Source of the DNA: Adiantum capillus-veneris
Taxonomy: Eukaryota > Streptophyta > Polypodiopsida > Polypodiales > Pteridaceae
Assembly (NCBI GenBank): GCA_014529385.2
Contig: CM043964.1
Location: forward strand, 105,937,087-106,001,086
Length of the DNA: 64,000 nucleotides
Reading direction: 5' to 3'
This document shows positions 1 through 9,632 of the stretch, one piece after another (the first letter of the stretch is position 1; the number at the start of each line of letters is the position of its first letter). The position numbers and the translations under genes were made by a program. The notes under the pieces were generated by a model, which was not told the DNA's origin, did no database searches, and saw nothing but the letters and a program-made list of their open reading frames with translations.

Positions 1-23
1 CTGGGGTCAAACAAGCCAAAAAC

Positions 24-445
24 ACATCCTACGCGTAGGATGTCTTCTGAGTGATTTGGGACTCCAAACTGAAATCTGACTATACCAAGGTGATCAGCAG
101 CTCAAGGAGAGCTTAAGTCTTGAGTTTAAAGCCATTCTGATGAAAAACACATCCTACGCGTAGGATGTCTAATGCAAGAAAATAAAGCCAGAATTTGACT
201 TTGAGCAGTGTAAGGTGTTATATAGCCTAAGGCAAACCTGCTAGACAAATTTGGTCCAATTTGGAGTTGATTAGACTGATCAATACCATCAACAGGCAGT
301 CGGAACAGATTTTTGACTCATTGACCAGTTTATAGAAGTCCAAATCAAAAAGTAAAAGTAGCTGTAAGCTCAACACAACAAGGGGAAAAAACAGTGCAAA
401 AAATCGAGGCAAAATACAGTAGGAGACATCCTACACATAGGATGT
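24..445. repeat. Leader palindrome array of family A (three units)
   Basis: Three palindromes occur at 24-43, 149-168 and 426-445. The first two are perfect over 20 bp, each arm reading ACATCCTACG; the third has a changed centre. Centres are about 125 and 277 bp apart. The second is preceded by a conserved block containing ATTCTGATGAAA, which also precedes units of the downstream array at 12.1-12.96 kb. By comparison with family B, where the PBS is visible, this is the untranslated leader between PBS and gag. The function is unknown; a dimeric protein site or an RNA hairpin or kissing loop are both possible. Confidence 0.85.
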
Positions 446-830
446 CTATTGGGCCATACTGCAGAGAAAATTTGACCTGGCCTAGACAGTGAGGTTCAAT
501 TTGGCTTAAGGGTTCCAGAACTTCTTCCAGAAGTGAATTTGAACCTTGGTTGCCCATTTGACAAAGCAAAGACTGAATTCAGACTTTTTTCGCGTAAAAT
601 ACAGTAGTGGTTGAGATTAACTCTCCAGTTATACCAATCATTACTAAGATAACCTCTAGCAGATAAATGCTTTGATTCGATTGTCGAAATTAAAACTCTT
701 GTGTACAGGTATATTCAGCAACAAAGCAAGAAGTTGTGCAGAAACTGACCCATTGCTAGGTGAGTGGTTGGAATTGTGCTAAATTTCATTGATAAGTTTG
801 ATTAATTTAAGATCAAGAAGATACATTGTT

Positions 831-1628
831 AGAGACCAGAAGGTGGCAGGTGACCAGGGTAGCTTAGTGTCCACCGAAGAGAGTGTAACTCAGGCAAGGT
901 TAGATCCGCTAGCACCAATTATTGAGGAAGGTAGTGATACTGACACTTAATCAGACAAATCTTTCTTCATGATGGATAGTCAATAGCCATGAGGTTTCAC
1001 CTATGATGGACCTATGTGAGGAGGAAGCACCTCCCAAAATCCTTTGAATGATTCCAGGCTTACAGTGATCTTCTTAGAGGGAACAAACTCAAGAGGAGCC
1101 CTAGTCTATTCTGACTATCGAGGCCGCAAGTGCATTTGTATCGAAGAGAAGCCAGCACAAAGATTGGAGATAATCAGCGTGTATGATGATGGAGATAGAT
1201 TCCGAGATGAAAAGGGGAACCACTATTTAATAGTTAGCAACCCTGAAGATTACAACAGATATGGAGATAACGTGGCTAAAGGGAAAATGGTTTCAAAAAC
1301 TCAAGAGCCGCCACCAAACATTGATCGACACAGAGCTATTTTTATGTACGATAAGAGAACAATCAAGATTCCAACTTATAACGAGAATGTGGGAATCTAC
1401 AAACATGAGAGCGAGGGTATTGTCTCTTACTTTCGTAGCAAAGAACCATACGTAAAAGAACTAAGCAAAGACAAGGTTCTTTACTTATTCTCTTATGAAA
1501 CTGCTACGGGGAAGGGCATAGTTTTTGTTGATAGATACGGGAGAGAATACCAACGTATTCTCCCAGAGGAAGTAGAAAGAGCAACAGGTTCAGGAGCATC
1601 AGCATATGCCCCTGAGGAAATGCCTTAG
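831..1628 (+). pseudogene. Family A gag N-terminal extension (ORF1-like region)
   Basis: The same frame is open from 831, is broken by stops at 948, 984, 990 and 1017, and is then open to 1628. The first part (STEESV, then IIEEGSDTD) aligns with the family B protein that starts MNLRSGRILG. The later part aligns with the B segment following HGAQIYLDPN and ends near NPEDYNRYGD, matching NPDVIDKWG in B. No catalytic motif is visible, and this is not a standard retroelement domain. In B1 this region is in the same frame as gag, so it is probably the N-terminus of the gag polyprotein. Here a frame change separates it from gag. There is no ATG at 1044, where the codon is TTG. Confidence 0.7.
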
Positions 1629-1914
1629 AGCCATCCACACCCCAAGCAAGTCAACGAATCCATTTTCAGATGAGTATGACACTACATCACATTCCACCAG
1701 ATAGCAAGTATTCAACAACCAAGACCAACCAGCAAATCAGCCATCATTGCAGGCATGGCTTCGACAGAGGGCAACAATGGAACCAGACCGAAACTGAGAT
1801 GGTTATCAAGCCGCACGAGGGCTCAGGGATTTTCAAGAACCACCACACTATTCAAGGTATCAAGCAGAGAGTAATCCAAAGACACAAGGGTCGACCGAGC
1901 TTGGAGGACCACCC

Positions 1915-3171
1915 ATGGAACGAGTTCGAAGAGAAAAACCACCTCCAGCGAGAACCGTTAGGAATTATGGCTTGGGAGCACCGCTAGGCGAGGAACCAGC
2001 CTATTACAGAAGGCCTGAGGAGGTGTATAGACTTGGACGGGACGATCCAATGATGAGGTTTGTAGACCATCGCAGAATTAGACCTTCTCAAGTACAAAAA
2101 TGGGTAAACAAGAAATACACAGGAAACAGAGACCCAAGAGATCATGTAGCAGCCTTTGTGCGTGTAATAAGAGCCAAAGAGGTGTTAGACTTTCCTACCC
2201 AATTTGCAAGGTTTGGACTAACCCTAGAGGATGATGCTGCAACTTGGTTTGACTCTGTGGAGCGTAGAGACTGCGAGTCAATGGAGGAAGTGTTTGACGA
2301 GTTTATTGAGGAATTCTCTCAAAGGGGAATAGCTCATAATACTTTCTCACAAATCCATAAATTCAAACAAAAAGATGGAGAATCTTTACGAAAGACAACC
2401 CTAAGATTAAAAAGATATGTTAAGTTCTGTCCTGTCGAAGAACTACCAACTCAGTCCAGACTTATGCTGATATTCATCCAACGACTAAGGAATGCAGATC
2501 TCCAGAAAGACTTACATATGAAGAGGAGCACGACGTTGAATGAGTTGACCAAGGAGTCTCTGTACCTTGTGGACAATTGTGCGGTCTACAAAGAAGGGGA
2601 GTTCAAGGACCTTGACGATTCATCTTCACAGCAAACTGGGAGCAAGTCTTCCAAGACAACACTGAAAAGAGAAATAGCGGTAAACCAGGAGCAGCTCGTA
2701 GATGAATTATTAAAAAAGATCAACTTGTACGCCAAACCCCAGGCTAAACAGCCCAAGTGGTGTGCTAATGAACAAAAATGGACAAACCATGGGACCGAGG
2801 AATGTTACTATAACAAGGGATATGTGAGGGAGAGACCTTACGCTCCCCAAGCTCCTGTAGATTCCCCTCAAGTTCCACCGATGCCTAGATATCAAGCAGG
2901 CAACTTACCAGGACCTGTAGGTGTAGAAAGACCACAACCGGTGTTGGGGCAACAACCACCCCTACCAGGTTTACGACCAGTTGGTATAAGATACACATCA
3001 ATGGTAACTGAATCAGAAGAAAAGTCTTTGGTGCCTATGCATGCATATTATGAAGATCTCAATAGATATGCGGAAAACCCTGTCTATTATCCACCGGAAG
3101 AACCCGCGACACCAGAACCATGGAGCATAATAGGGAATCAAGGACCTCCAACTGCTGCACAAGCATCATGA
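1915..3171 (+). pseudogene. gag: Family A gag (capsid-like region)
   Basis: This 418-residue open stretch contains the plant retrotransposon gag domain at about residues 78-230. Typical features are DHVAAFVRVIRAKEVLDFP, the TWF turn, FDEFIEEFSQRG and KQKDGESLRKTTLRLKRY. Gag packages the element RNA into cytoplasmic particles. The C-terminal part (about 255-418) is proline and glutamine rich. The stop at 3169 (TGA) is followed by more protein in the same frame, including the zinc knuckles, so it is a nonsense mutation inside a longer gag-pol frame. ATG 1915 is only the first methionine after the frame break; the real start was upstream. Confidence 0.85.
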
Positions 3172-3294
3172 GAAGGAAGATATAGCTTAGATGAACGAAC
3201 ATTGTTGTTCATAGCCGATGGAGGCATGGGCGGACAGAGACAGGCTTACCAGCAATGAGGGGCTCAAGGAGCACCTCAACAACCCAAGGGCCCC

Positions 3295-3405
3295 TGTTAC
3301 AAGTGTGGCGGAGACCATTGGCTGAGAGACTGTCCTCATGATGAAATCATTAGAGTCAATGTGTATTGCCCAGAATGTGGAATTACTCATTTGATTCCCG
3401 ACTGC
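3295..3405 (+). other. Family A gag: two tandem CCHC zinc knuckles
   Basis: Two knuckles lie in the gag frame: CYKCGGDHWLRDC at 3295-3333 and CPECGITHLIPDC at 3367-3405. Both have the spacing CX2CX3HX4C, one residue shorter than the usual retroviral CX2CX4HX4C. They are expected to bind element RNA. A TGA just upstream (3256) interrupts the frame. The family B equivalent (minus strand, about 40,985-41,105) also has two knuckles, the first with the standard spacing. Confidence 0.8.
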
Positions 3406-4818
3406 CCTAAAAACCCGAGCAAAGGAGCAAAAACCACCTTGAACCTGTTGGAAACAGTACCTTCCAGTGGAGTATTGGAAAATGAAACAATCATACCTGT
3501 TCAGGCGGTAACACGGGTCCAAGCCCAAAGAAGGACGAAAGAACCCATAATAGAAGAACCAAAAACAGATGCCCAAAGTTCAGAAACAAAAAATCAGAGA
3601 AGCACTTGGAAAGCGAGAAAGGCGCGTAGGAAAGCCAGGAAAGAACGAGAGCAAACATCCCTATCTGATGAGTTGAAACATACAAAGAACAGATTGGAGC
3701 GGTTAGAAGATCTAGCTAGCTTAAGCTCACACACCACAGCAGCCATAGCACCTAAGGAAATAGCAAAGCCCAAAAGTGCAGGATCAAGAGGATCCGTACT
3801 GGCAGACAAGGTAAATGAGCAGCTGGATGTGCTTCTAAAATCTTATGAAGCTCGGCTTAAAAAAAAACAAACCCAGGAGCAAAGGTGGATGACTTATCCA
3901 TATGCGAAAATAGAAAAACAAAGGTTGGATCTGTGTAAAAAGATGATTGAGACGGCTCAATCATTGATGGAAGACCCGTTGGGTAAACCGGCAAATTGCC
4001 ATGATGCACCAGCTCCAACCCCTATTCAACCAACATTAGAGAAACATGAAAAAACAAAGGAAAGACTCACTAATGATTATGAGTCCAGAGGAGAGCCTAT
4101 CATAGTGCCAAATACCACCGATGAGGCAAGTGACGAGGTCCATCCTAAAATATTGGCAGAAATGGGAAAGGATGGTAACGGTCTAGATGATCTGTGGAAG
4201 AAAATCGGAGAGGCCAACGAGGCTAATAGGATGAATGACCACATGAATAGCACGAGAAAAGTAAAGAACGTGATCTTACCTCCTATTGAAGAATTTGAGG
4301 AAAAATCACAAATGAACTTTGAGATACATTCACAAGGGGGAGACCAAGGATCTATTAGTTCGAGGCACAGCCAACCAGACTCTTTGAGAACTTTACCCTC
4401 TTACCTAGGAGAATATGAAGCTAAGTCAGAAGTGAGAGCACTCCCATCTCAAAGACTTTCTTCTAGCAAGGTGATGGATTCGCAAGGATTGATTGAGCTG
4501 TTATCCACCCCGGTGGCATGCACAATCACGTTAGCAGAACTCCTAAGGTTAAGGCCAAACATGTGGACCACAGTAGGAAAATGCCTAGAAAAATTTGGAG
4601 TGAAAGACCCCACCTTGAAACTACAAGAAGGAATCAGGGAGTTGGACAAGCCTAACCTAAACACTAGGCCGGTACCATTGAATAAGGTTGGAGAATATTG
4701 TGAGGGAGAAGACGGAAATACAACGCTACCGGTAGAATTCCAAGGAGTAGTTTCCAAAGCTATTCTTGACAGTGGAGCGGGAGTTGCTATCGCCACCAAG
4801 GAAATCTGGAAAAAATAG
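3361..4818 (+). pseudogene. Family A gag C-terminus and start of first protease
   Basis: After the second zinc knuckle there is a long, highly charged linker. Residues 75-130 are rich in K, R and E and may form a coiled coil (KHTKNRLERLEDLASL). The last 40 residues hold the aspartic-protease active-site motif AILDSGAGVAIATKEIW, with the catalytic Asp in DSGA. The frame is closed by TAG at 4816, where B1 has a tryptophan codon, so a TGG to TAG change is likely. The frame then continues. The same linker and motif are found at 39,478-40,603 and at 63,151-63,999 on the minus strand. Confidence 0.85.
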
Positions 4819-5748
4819 GGAAAACCAGCTCTGAAGGCTACCAGGATGAAGCTGCAGTTGGCAGATGGGTTCATGGAGAAGCCTCTCGGACTCTTGGAAA
4901 AAGTAATTGTCACTTCGTGCGAGATCGAGTATGAGCATACATTTGCAATAGTCAATTTCGACAAAAAGAACAATTATGAGATAATCTTGGGACTACCATT
5001 CATGAGACAATTGAAGATGGTCCAAGATTGGGGCTATGACCACATATACCTCAGACATAGTGAGACAACAACTAAAATACACCTAAAAGATCATAGTTAC
5101 AAAGATGTAAACCAAACACCTGTGGAAGAATTTGATTCGGCTACAATAGCAGGATCAGAACTACCAGCATGGTTAGGGCAACCAAAAGAGATATGGATGT
5201 GTGGAGCTTCACATTGTGGAAGCTTAAGAAAAGAGGAATGCGTCTTAGAAAGAGCAATTGAGGACAAAGAGTATATTCTGGAACCTTTCCCTGAAGATGT
5301 CTTGGAGCCTCTAGAATGGGAACACATACTGGCAACATTAGATGTCTGTACCATTACCGACAGTTCAACAACAAAATTTTGCGATAAGGATGGCTACGAT
5401 TTGCTACCGTATTACATGGTAAGCGTTGTGCCAGAGAAAGAGACGGTAGAACCTCCAGAACAAGAAGAGTTGTACAACTCCTCTGAACAATTGGAAGTAA
5501 ATGATGAGGCAGATAATGAGTGTTCAGACACCTCAAGTGAGCATGGGAATGAAGCCGAGAATATCAAGTTTTATGATTTTGCTAATCAACACCCTAGACG
5601 CCAAGAACGCTATAGGAGGAAAAGAGCCGGAAGGCAAGCGAGAGAGAACCTGATGCCCAGGATAAAAGGTAAAACTCACTATTTGATGCTTGTAAAAGCA
5701 GAGGATTGTATGAAAGATCAAATATCAGGGAAATTCTCAGAAAATTGA
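4819..5748 (+). pseudogene. Family A first protease, C-terminal half, and protease-RT linker
   Basis: In the same frame as the preceding DSGA motif, this part begins with MKLQLADGFMEKPLGLLEKV and includes the hydrophobic segment IILGLPFMRQ, the usual ILG element near the end of retropepsins. The following 200 residues are acidic and have no known domain, but they are conserved in both family B copies (IWMCGAS, LEPFPEDVLEPLEWE, LATLDVC). The linker probably belongs to the mature protease or to the RT N-terminus. Adjacent stops at 5746 and 5752 end the open stretch. Confidence 0.82.
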
Positions 5749-6234
5749 AAATAACGAACACGAGAAGAAATAAAACAAGAAAGAAAATCTAGAACCGAAA
5801 CAAAATCACAAAAATCAGAAAAATCAGAAAAAGAACCAACAAAAGACCACGAGTGGACCAAACTGGAGCGTAAACAGAAATACCAAGAACTGAAAAGGTC
5901 TTTGAGAGAGATATGGACTACTGAAGAAGATAGTGATGGTAAAGGAGAGTCAGAATAGGGCAACATGAACGTACCACCACACTATAGGAAATTTACTATC
6001 CAAGATAGAAAAATCATCATGACACCACCAATCAGGGAGAGAACCAACCAAGAATCTTACGATGGGTCTGAAAATGCAAAATGAATAGACCTCGTAGAAC
6101 CAGGTGAAAAGCCTCAGCTAGTCTATATAGCTAACGATTTACAGCCTGAGGAGGAAGTGCAGCTAACACAACTTCTCACGAAGTATAAGGATGTGTTCGC
6201 CTAGTCCTATAAAGACCTCAAAGGAGTTGATCCA
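5749..6234 (+). pseudogene. Family A protease-RT linker, broken
   Basis: Translation in the gag-pol frame gives a lysine/glutamate-rich segment, then motifs conserved with family B: PPHYRKFTIQDRKII, YIANDLQPEEE and YKDLKGVDP. It is interrupted by stops at 5752 (TAA), 5956 (TAG), 6082 (TGA) and 6202 (TAG, at a position that is tryptophan in B2). No indel is needed to follow the frame. It joins directly to the RT fingers. Confidence 0.75.
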
Positions 6235-6997
6235 TTGATATGCCAACATAAAATTCCTTTAAAATCGGATGCAAAACCTAGCAAACAACGTCCTTATACA
6301 TATAATGATACATTTACCAAACGAATCAAGGAAGAGATTGATAAACTGATGGAAGCAGAGTTTATCTATGAAATAGAACATACAGATTGGGTTTCACCCA
6401 TTGTGGTAGTTCCCAAGAAGAACGGAAAACTGCGGGTGTGTGTAAACCTCAAGAAGGTGAATGCAACAACCATAAGAGATAATTATCCCTTGCCAATTAC
6501 AGAACATGTCCTTGAGCGAGTGGCCGGGAAACGGGCTTATTCCTTTTTGGATGGGTTTTTAGAATACAACCAACTGGCAATAGCAAGGGAGGATCAACAC
6601 AAAAAAACGTTTGCAATAGAATAGGGGATTTATGCATATCGAGTTATGCCATTTGGATTAACAAATGCACCAGCCACTTTCCAGAGGTTAATGACTCACA
6701 CTTTCAAGGAATACCTAAGGATATTTTTAGAAATTTACATGGATGAACTGTGTGTACACTCTCTTCTGTGAGAGGAACATATTGACCATCTGCAAAAGGT
6801 CTTTGAAAAGTGCAAAACATATCGAATCTGTCTAAACCCGGAAAAGTGTGTATTTATGGTTAAGCAAGGACGAATCTTAGGACACATTGTCTCAAGAAAC
6901 GGCATAACCACAGACCTAGACAAAGTCAAAGTCATAGTAGTTCTGCCCAAGCCTACTAATGCGAAACAAGTGCAATCCTTCATGGGGTACGATTTTC
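6235..6997 (+). pseudogene. Family A reverse transcriptase, inactive and truncated
   Basis: The RT fingers and palm are clear: SPIVVVPKKNGKLRVCVNLKKVN, then YRVMPFGLTNAPATFQRLM. The active site, usually YxDD, reads YMDE here, so the second catalytic aspartate is changed. Stops occur at 6622 (TAG, after FAIE, tryptophan expected) and 6769 (TGA). After QVQSFMG the sequence jumps to YDFPVCYASRQL, missing about 80 residues found in B2 (RT connection and start of RNase H), apparently without a frameshift. The codon at 6235 is TTG, so it is not a true start. Confidence 0.9.
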
Positions 6998-7274
6998 CAG
7001 TCTGCTATGCAAGCCGACAGCTAAACAATGCAGAAAAGAACTACACAACCACTGAGAGGGAAGGGTTAGGAATGATTTATGCTGTAAAGAAATTTCGGCA
7101 TTATTTGCTTGCAAACAAATTTGTGTCCTTCACGGATCATCAAGCTCTTTTATACCTAGTAAATAAACCTTGCAATACAGGGAGAATCGTATGCTGGTTT
7201 ATTATATTGCTAGAATTTGACATCACAGTGGTGGTCAAAAAGGGTAAAACCCATCTGCGAGCGGATCATCTTTC
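6998..7274 (+). pseudogene. Family A RNase H, N-terminally deleted
   Basis: The conserved end of the gypsy RNase H is present: YASRQLNNAEKNYTTTEREGLG, YAVKKFRHYL and FTDHQALLYLVN, ending with the KKGKTHLRADHLS segment that links RNase H to integrase. The first catalytic aspartate region (HVDPS in B2) lies in the deleted part at 6997/6998, so the domain cannot be active. It normally degrades the RNA strand during cDNA synthesis. Confidence 0.85.
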
Positions 7275-7326
7275 ATCACAGTGGTGGTCAAAAAGGGTAA
7301 AACCCATCTGCGAGCGGATCATCTTT
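7221..7326. repeat. 53-bp tandem duplication at the RNase H/integrase boundary
   Basis: The block starting CATCACAGTGGTGGTC at 7221 is repeated exactly from 7274. The period is 53 bp, not a multiple of three, so the polyprotein frame moves here from frame 1 to frame 3. All downstream domains to 10,265 are in the new frame. The copies look identical, which implies a recent slippage or repair event in an already dead element. Confidence 0.93.
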
Positions 7327-8564
7327 CAAGAATACACAATGGGGAAGCTCCTCAAGGGGTAGATGATGACATACCAGATGCTTATCTTTTCAACATTGAA
7401 ATGGTACCCAAATGGTCTCAGGAAATAGTTAGCATTCTCTCCTTTGGAAGTGAGTTTGATAATACAGTATGTAAATCTAAACAGCAAACAATTCGACAAA
7501 CAAAAAACTTTCAGTTGATAGCAGGACGGGTGTATCATCTTGAATCTGACTCAATCCTCCGATTATGTATAAATCCAGAAGAATTCGAGTGCTACCTTGA
7601 AGAGACACACGTCCAGAGATGTGCATTTCATTGTTCAACAGTGAAAACACACCAAAGACTGAAACAATTAGGGGTTTATTGGCCAATTGTGTATGCAGAT
7701 ACACATTCTTATGTTACCAATTGTACAATATGTAGTGCCAAACGACCAGTGGATCACGCAACTTTGTTTCGGGCGAACATAGCAACTGCATGGAGTCAAT
7801 ATATCATTGACTTCCTAACCACTAGAACGTTCCCTAAGAAAATTACAAGAGCACGGGAGAAAGCTATAGAGCTGGAAGCTCGTGATTTTCAGTTAATTGG
7901 AAATCAACTTTATAAGCGGGGAAAAGACAATCAACTTAGAATCTGTGCAAGTGAAAGTGAATTCCTGCTGATTCTCGAACATGCACATAGCGGAGTAAGT
8001 GGAGGCCACTTTTCGGACGATAAGACGGCAAAAATTGTCTTGACCGCAGGAATTTGGTGGCCTACATTGCACATGGATGCCGATGAGTTTGTAAAGCGTT
8101 GTGATGCATGTCAACACACCAAGATACCAATCAAAAGAGATGAGATGCCATTAAGGTCAACGATGGGGGCAAGGGCATTTGCAAAATGGGGCATTGATTT
8201 TGTGGGACCTATATCACCCCCTGCATATCGCGCCCATACCCAATATATCATTGTGGCTACGGACTATCTCACAAAATTGGTCGAGGCCAAAGCAACACAA
8301 AATTTTGATGCACGCACCATAGCTCAATTTTTGTATGAGAATGTTTTTGTACGTTACGGGTTACCAATAGAAATTGTCAGTGACCGTGGAACACATTTCC
8401 TCAATGAAGTCGTTGAATATCTACTAGAGGAATTCATGGTCATACATAGGAAATCAGCACCATACCATCCACAGGCCAATAGGCAAGCGGAGGCCACGAA
8501 TAAAACACTATGCATGGTTCTCACTAAAATAGTGTCAGAATCAAGAACCGATTGGGATCAGTAG
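7281..8564 (+). pseudogene. Family A integrase with duplicated HHCC zinc-binding modules
   Basis: Two HHCC modules precede the catalytic core. In this 427-residue stretch the first has H110, H117, C148 and C151, and the second has H236, H243, C274 and C277. Internal spacing is identical and the period is 126 residues. The core has D306 (WGIDFVGP), D368 (VSDRGTHF) and E404 (QAEATN), the classic D,D-35-E set. Integrase inserts the cDNA into chromosomes. A normal gypsy integrase has one HHCC module; the duplicate is also in B2. The stretch ends at TAG 8562 before LHSTLWAYR, where tryptophan is expected. The first codon is GTG and not a true start. Confidence 0.92.
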
Positions 8565-9041
8565 CTACACTCAACACTATGGGCATACAGGGTAGCTTAC
8601 AAAACCTCAATAGGAACAACACCATATAACATGGTGTTTGGGCTAAATGCTATACTACCCATAGAGTTTTTAATCCCAACTCTACGAGTAGCAACAAGCT
8701 TGGAATGGACAGGGCATGAACTCTCTTCAAGAATTAATGATCTTGAAAGGCTAGATGAACTCCGCTTACGAGATGTCGCTTCGATCTATGCTAAAAAGAG
8801 AAGACAAAAGGAATTTTTTGACAAACATGTGCGTACCAAAGAGTTCAAAACAGGTGATTACGTACTTGTTTATAACTTGAAGCAACATGCCAAGAAACTA
8901 AAAAAGCAAGGGATGGGACCATTTGTGATTCATGATCTATCACAAAGTGGAGCTGTCAAGCTTGCTACATTAGCAGGTGAAGAAATGCCAAACTGGATTA
9001 GTGGGTGTCGACTGAGGAGATATCATCTACCACTCACATAG
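8565..9041 (+). pseudogene. Family A integrase C-terminal domain (GPF-type)
   Basis: The frame continues past the TAG at 8562 with LHSTLWAYRVAYKTS, then MVFGLNAILPIEFLIP and the region around GPFVIHDLSQSGAVKLATL, which matches the GPY/F integrase C-terminal module, followed by ANWISGCRL-type residues. No chromodomain is seen. The stop at 9039 (TAG) lies where B2 reads straight into the second protease region, so integrase and that domain were one polyprotein. Confidence 0.85.
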
Positions 9042-9632
9042 GAAATGCTCCAACAAATTCACCAAGGGAAGCAAAGAATGAAGGAAAAACAGAGAGTACG
9101 AGAGGAAGCTCAAGCCGAAGCACAAGAACGCATTGCAAAAAGACGGCTTCTGCGACAACAACAACAGAGTAAACCACCATTGAGAATCAATTCCATTCGA
9201 CTGATGAACTTGGAGAAGGAAACAATAGAGCCAATAGTTACAGTCAAGGTGGGCAACAATCAAGTTGAATCAACAGCCTTGCTCGATTCAGGTGCTCAAG
9301 AAAATTTGATCTCTTACGGATTATACCAACAGCTCCAAGTCACAGATCAACTTCATCCTACTCAACAAGTGCTGGAAAGTAGCACATCACACGCATTGAA
9401 AACATTAGGATGGACTATATTGCATGTACAGCTACATCAATATATTTACCCACACAAATTCTATGTGGTGACAGATGAAAGCACACAACAACCAATGATG
9501 CTAGGGTAACCTTGGCAAAAAGCATACAATGTCCAGATAGACTGGAAAGCAGAGGCGATCAAAATTCAGCACCAACATGAACAACAAATAATAGCTTTTG
9601 CTCAGAAGTACCATCATGATCAACTGCAAGCC
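9042..9632 (+). pseudogene. Family A second aspartic-protease-like domain after integrase
   Basis: In the integrase frame, a basic, glutamine-rich stretch (residues about 1-50) leads to a retropepsin-like domain: ALLDSGAQENLISYGLYQQL holds the DSGA motif, and MMLG before a TAA at 9507, then PW, fits the hydrophobic-hydrophobic-Gly end of the fold. This is separate from the DSGA protease between gag and RT (4740-5020). The counterpart in B2 (58,621-58,959) has DTGA and MILGISW. A second protease fold fused after integrase is not part of the standard Ty3/gypsy polyprotein. Its role could be processing, or it may bind something else; activity is not shown. Confidence 0.75.

Noticed and set aside
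24-445. Palindromes as a CRISPR array or as transposon terminal repeats
   Set aside because: Repeat units are near 280 bp with drifting interiors, there are no cas genes, and the sites lie inside a retrotransposon leader with no target duplications beside them.
9027-9263. Antisense open frames across elements (for example 3187-3576 and 9027-9263 on the minus strand)
   Set aside because: They mirror well-supported coding frames on the other strand and show no protein character of their own.
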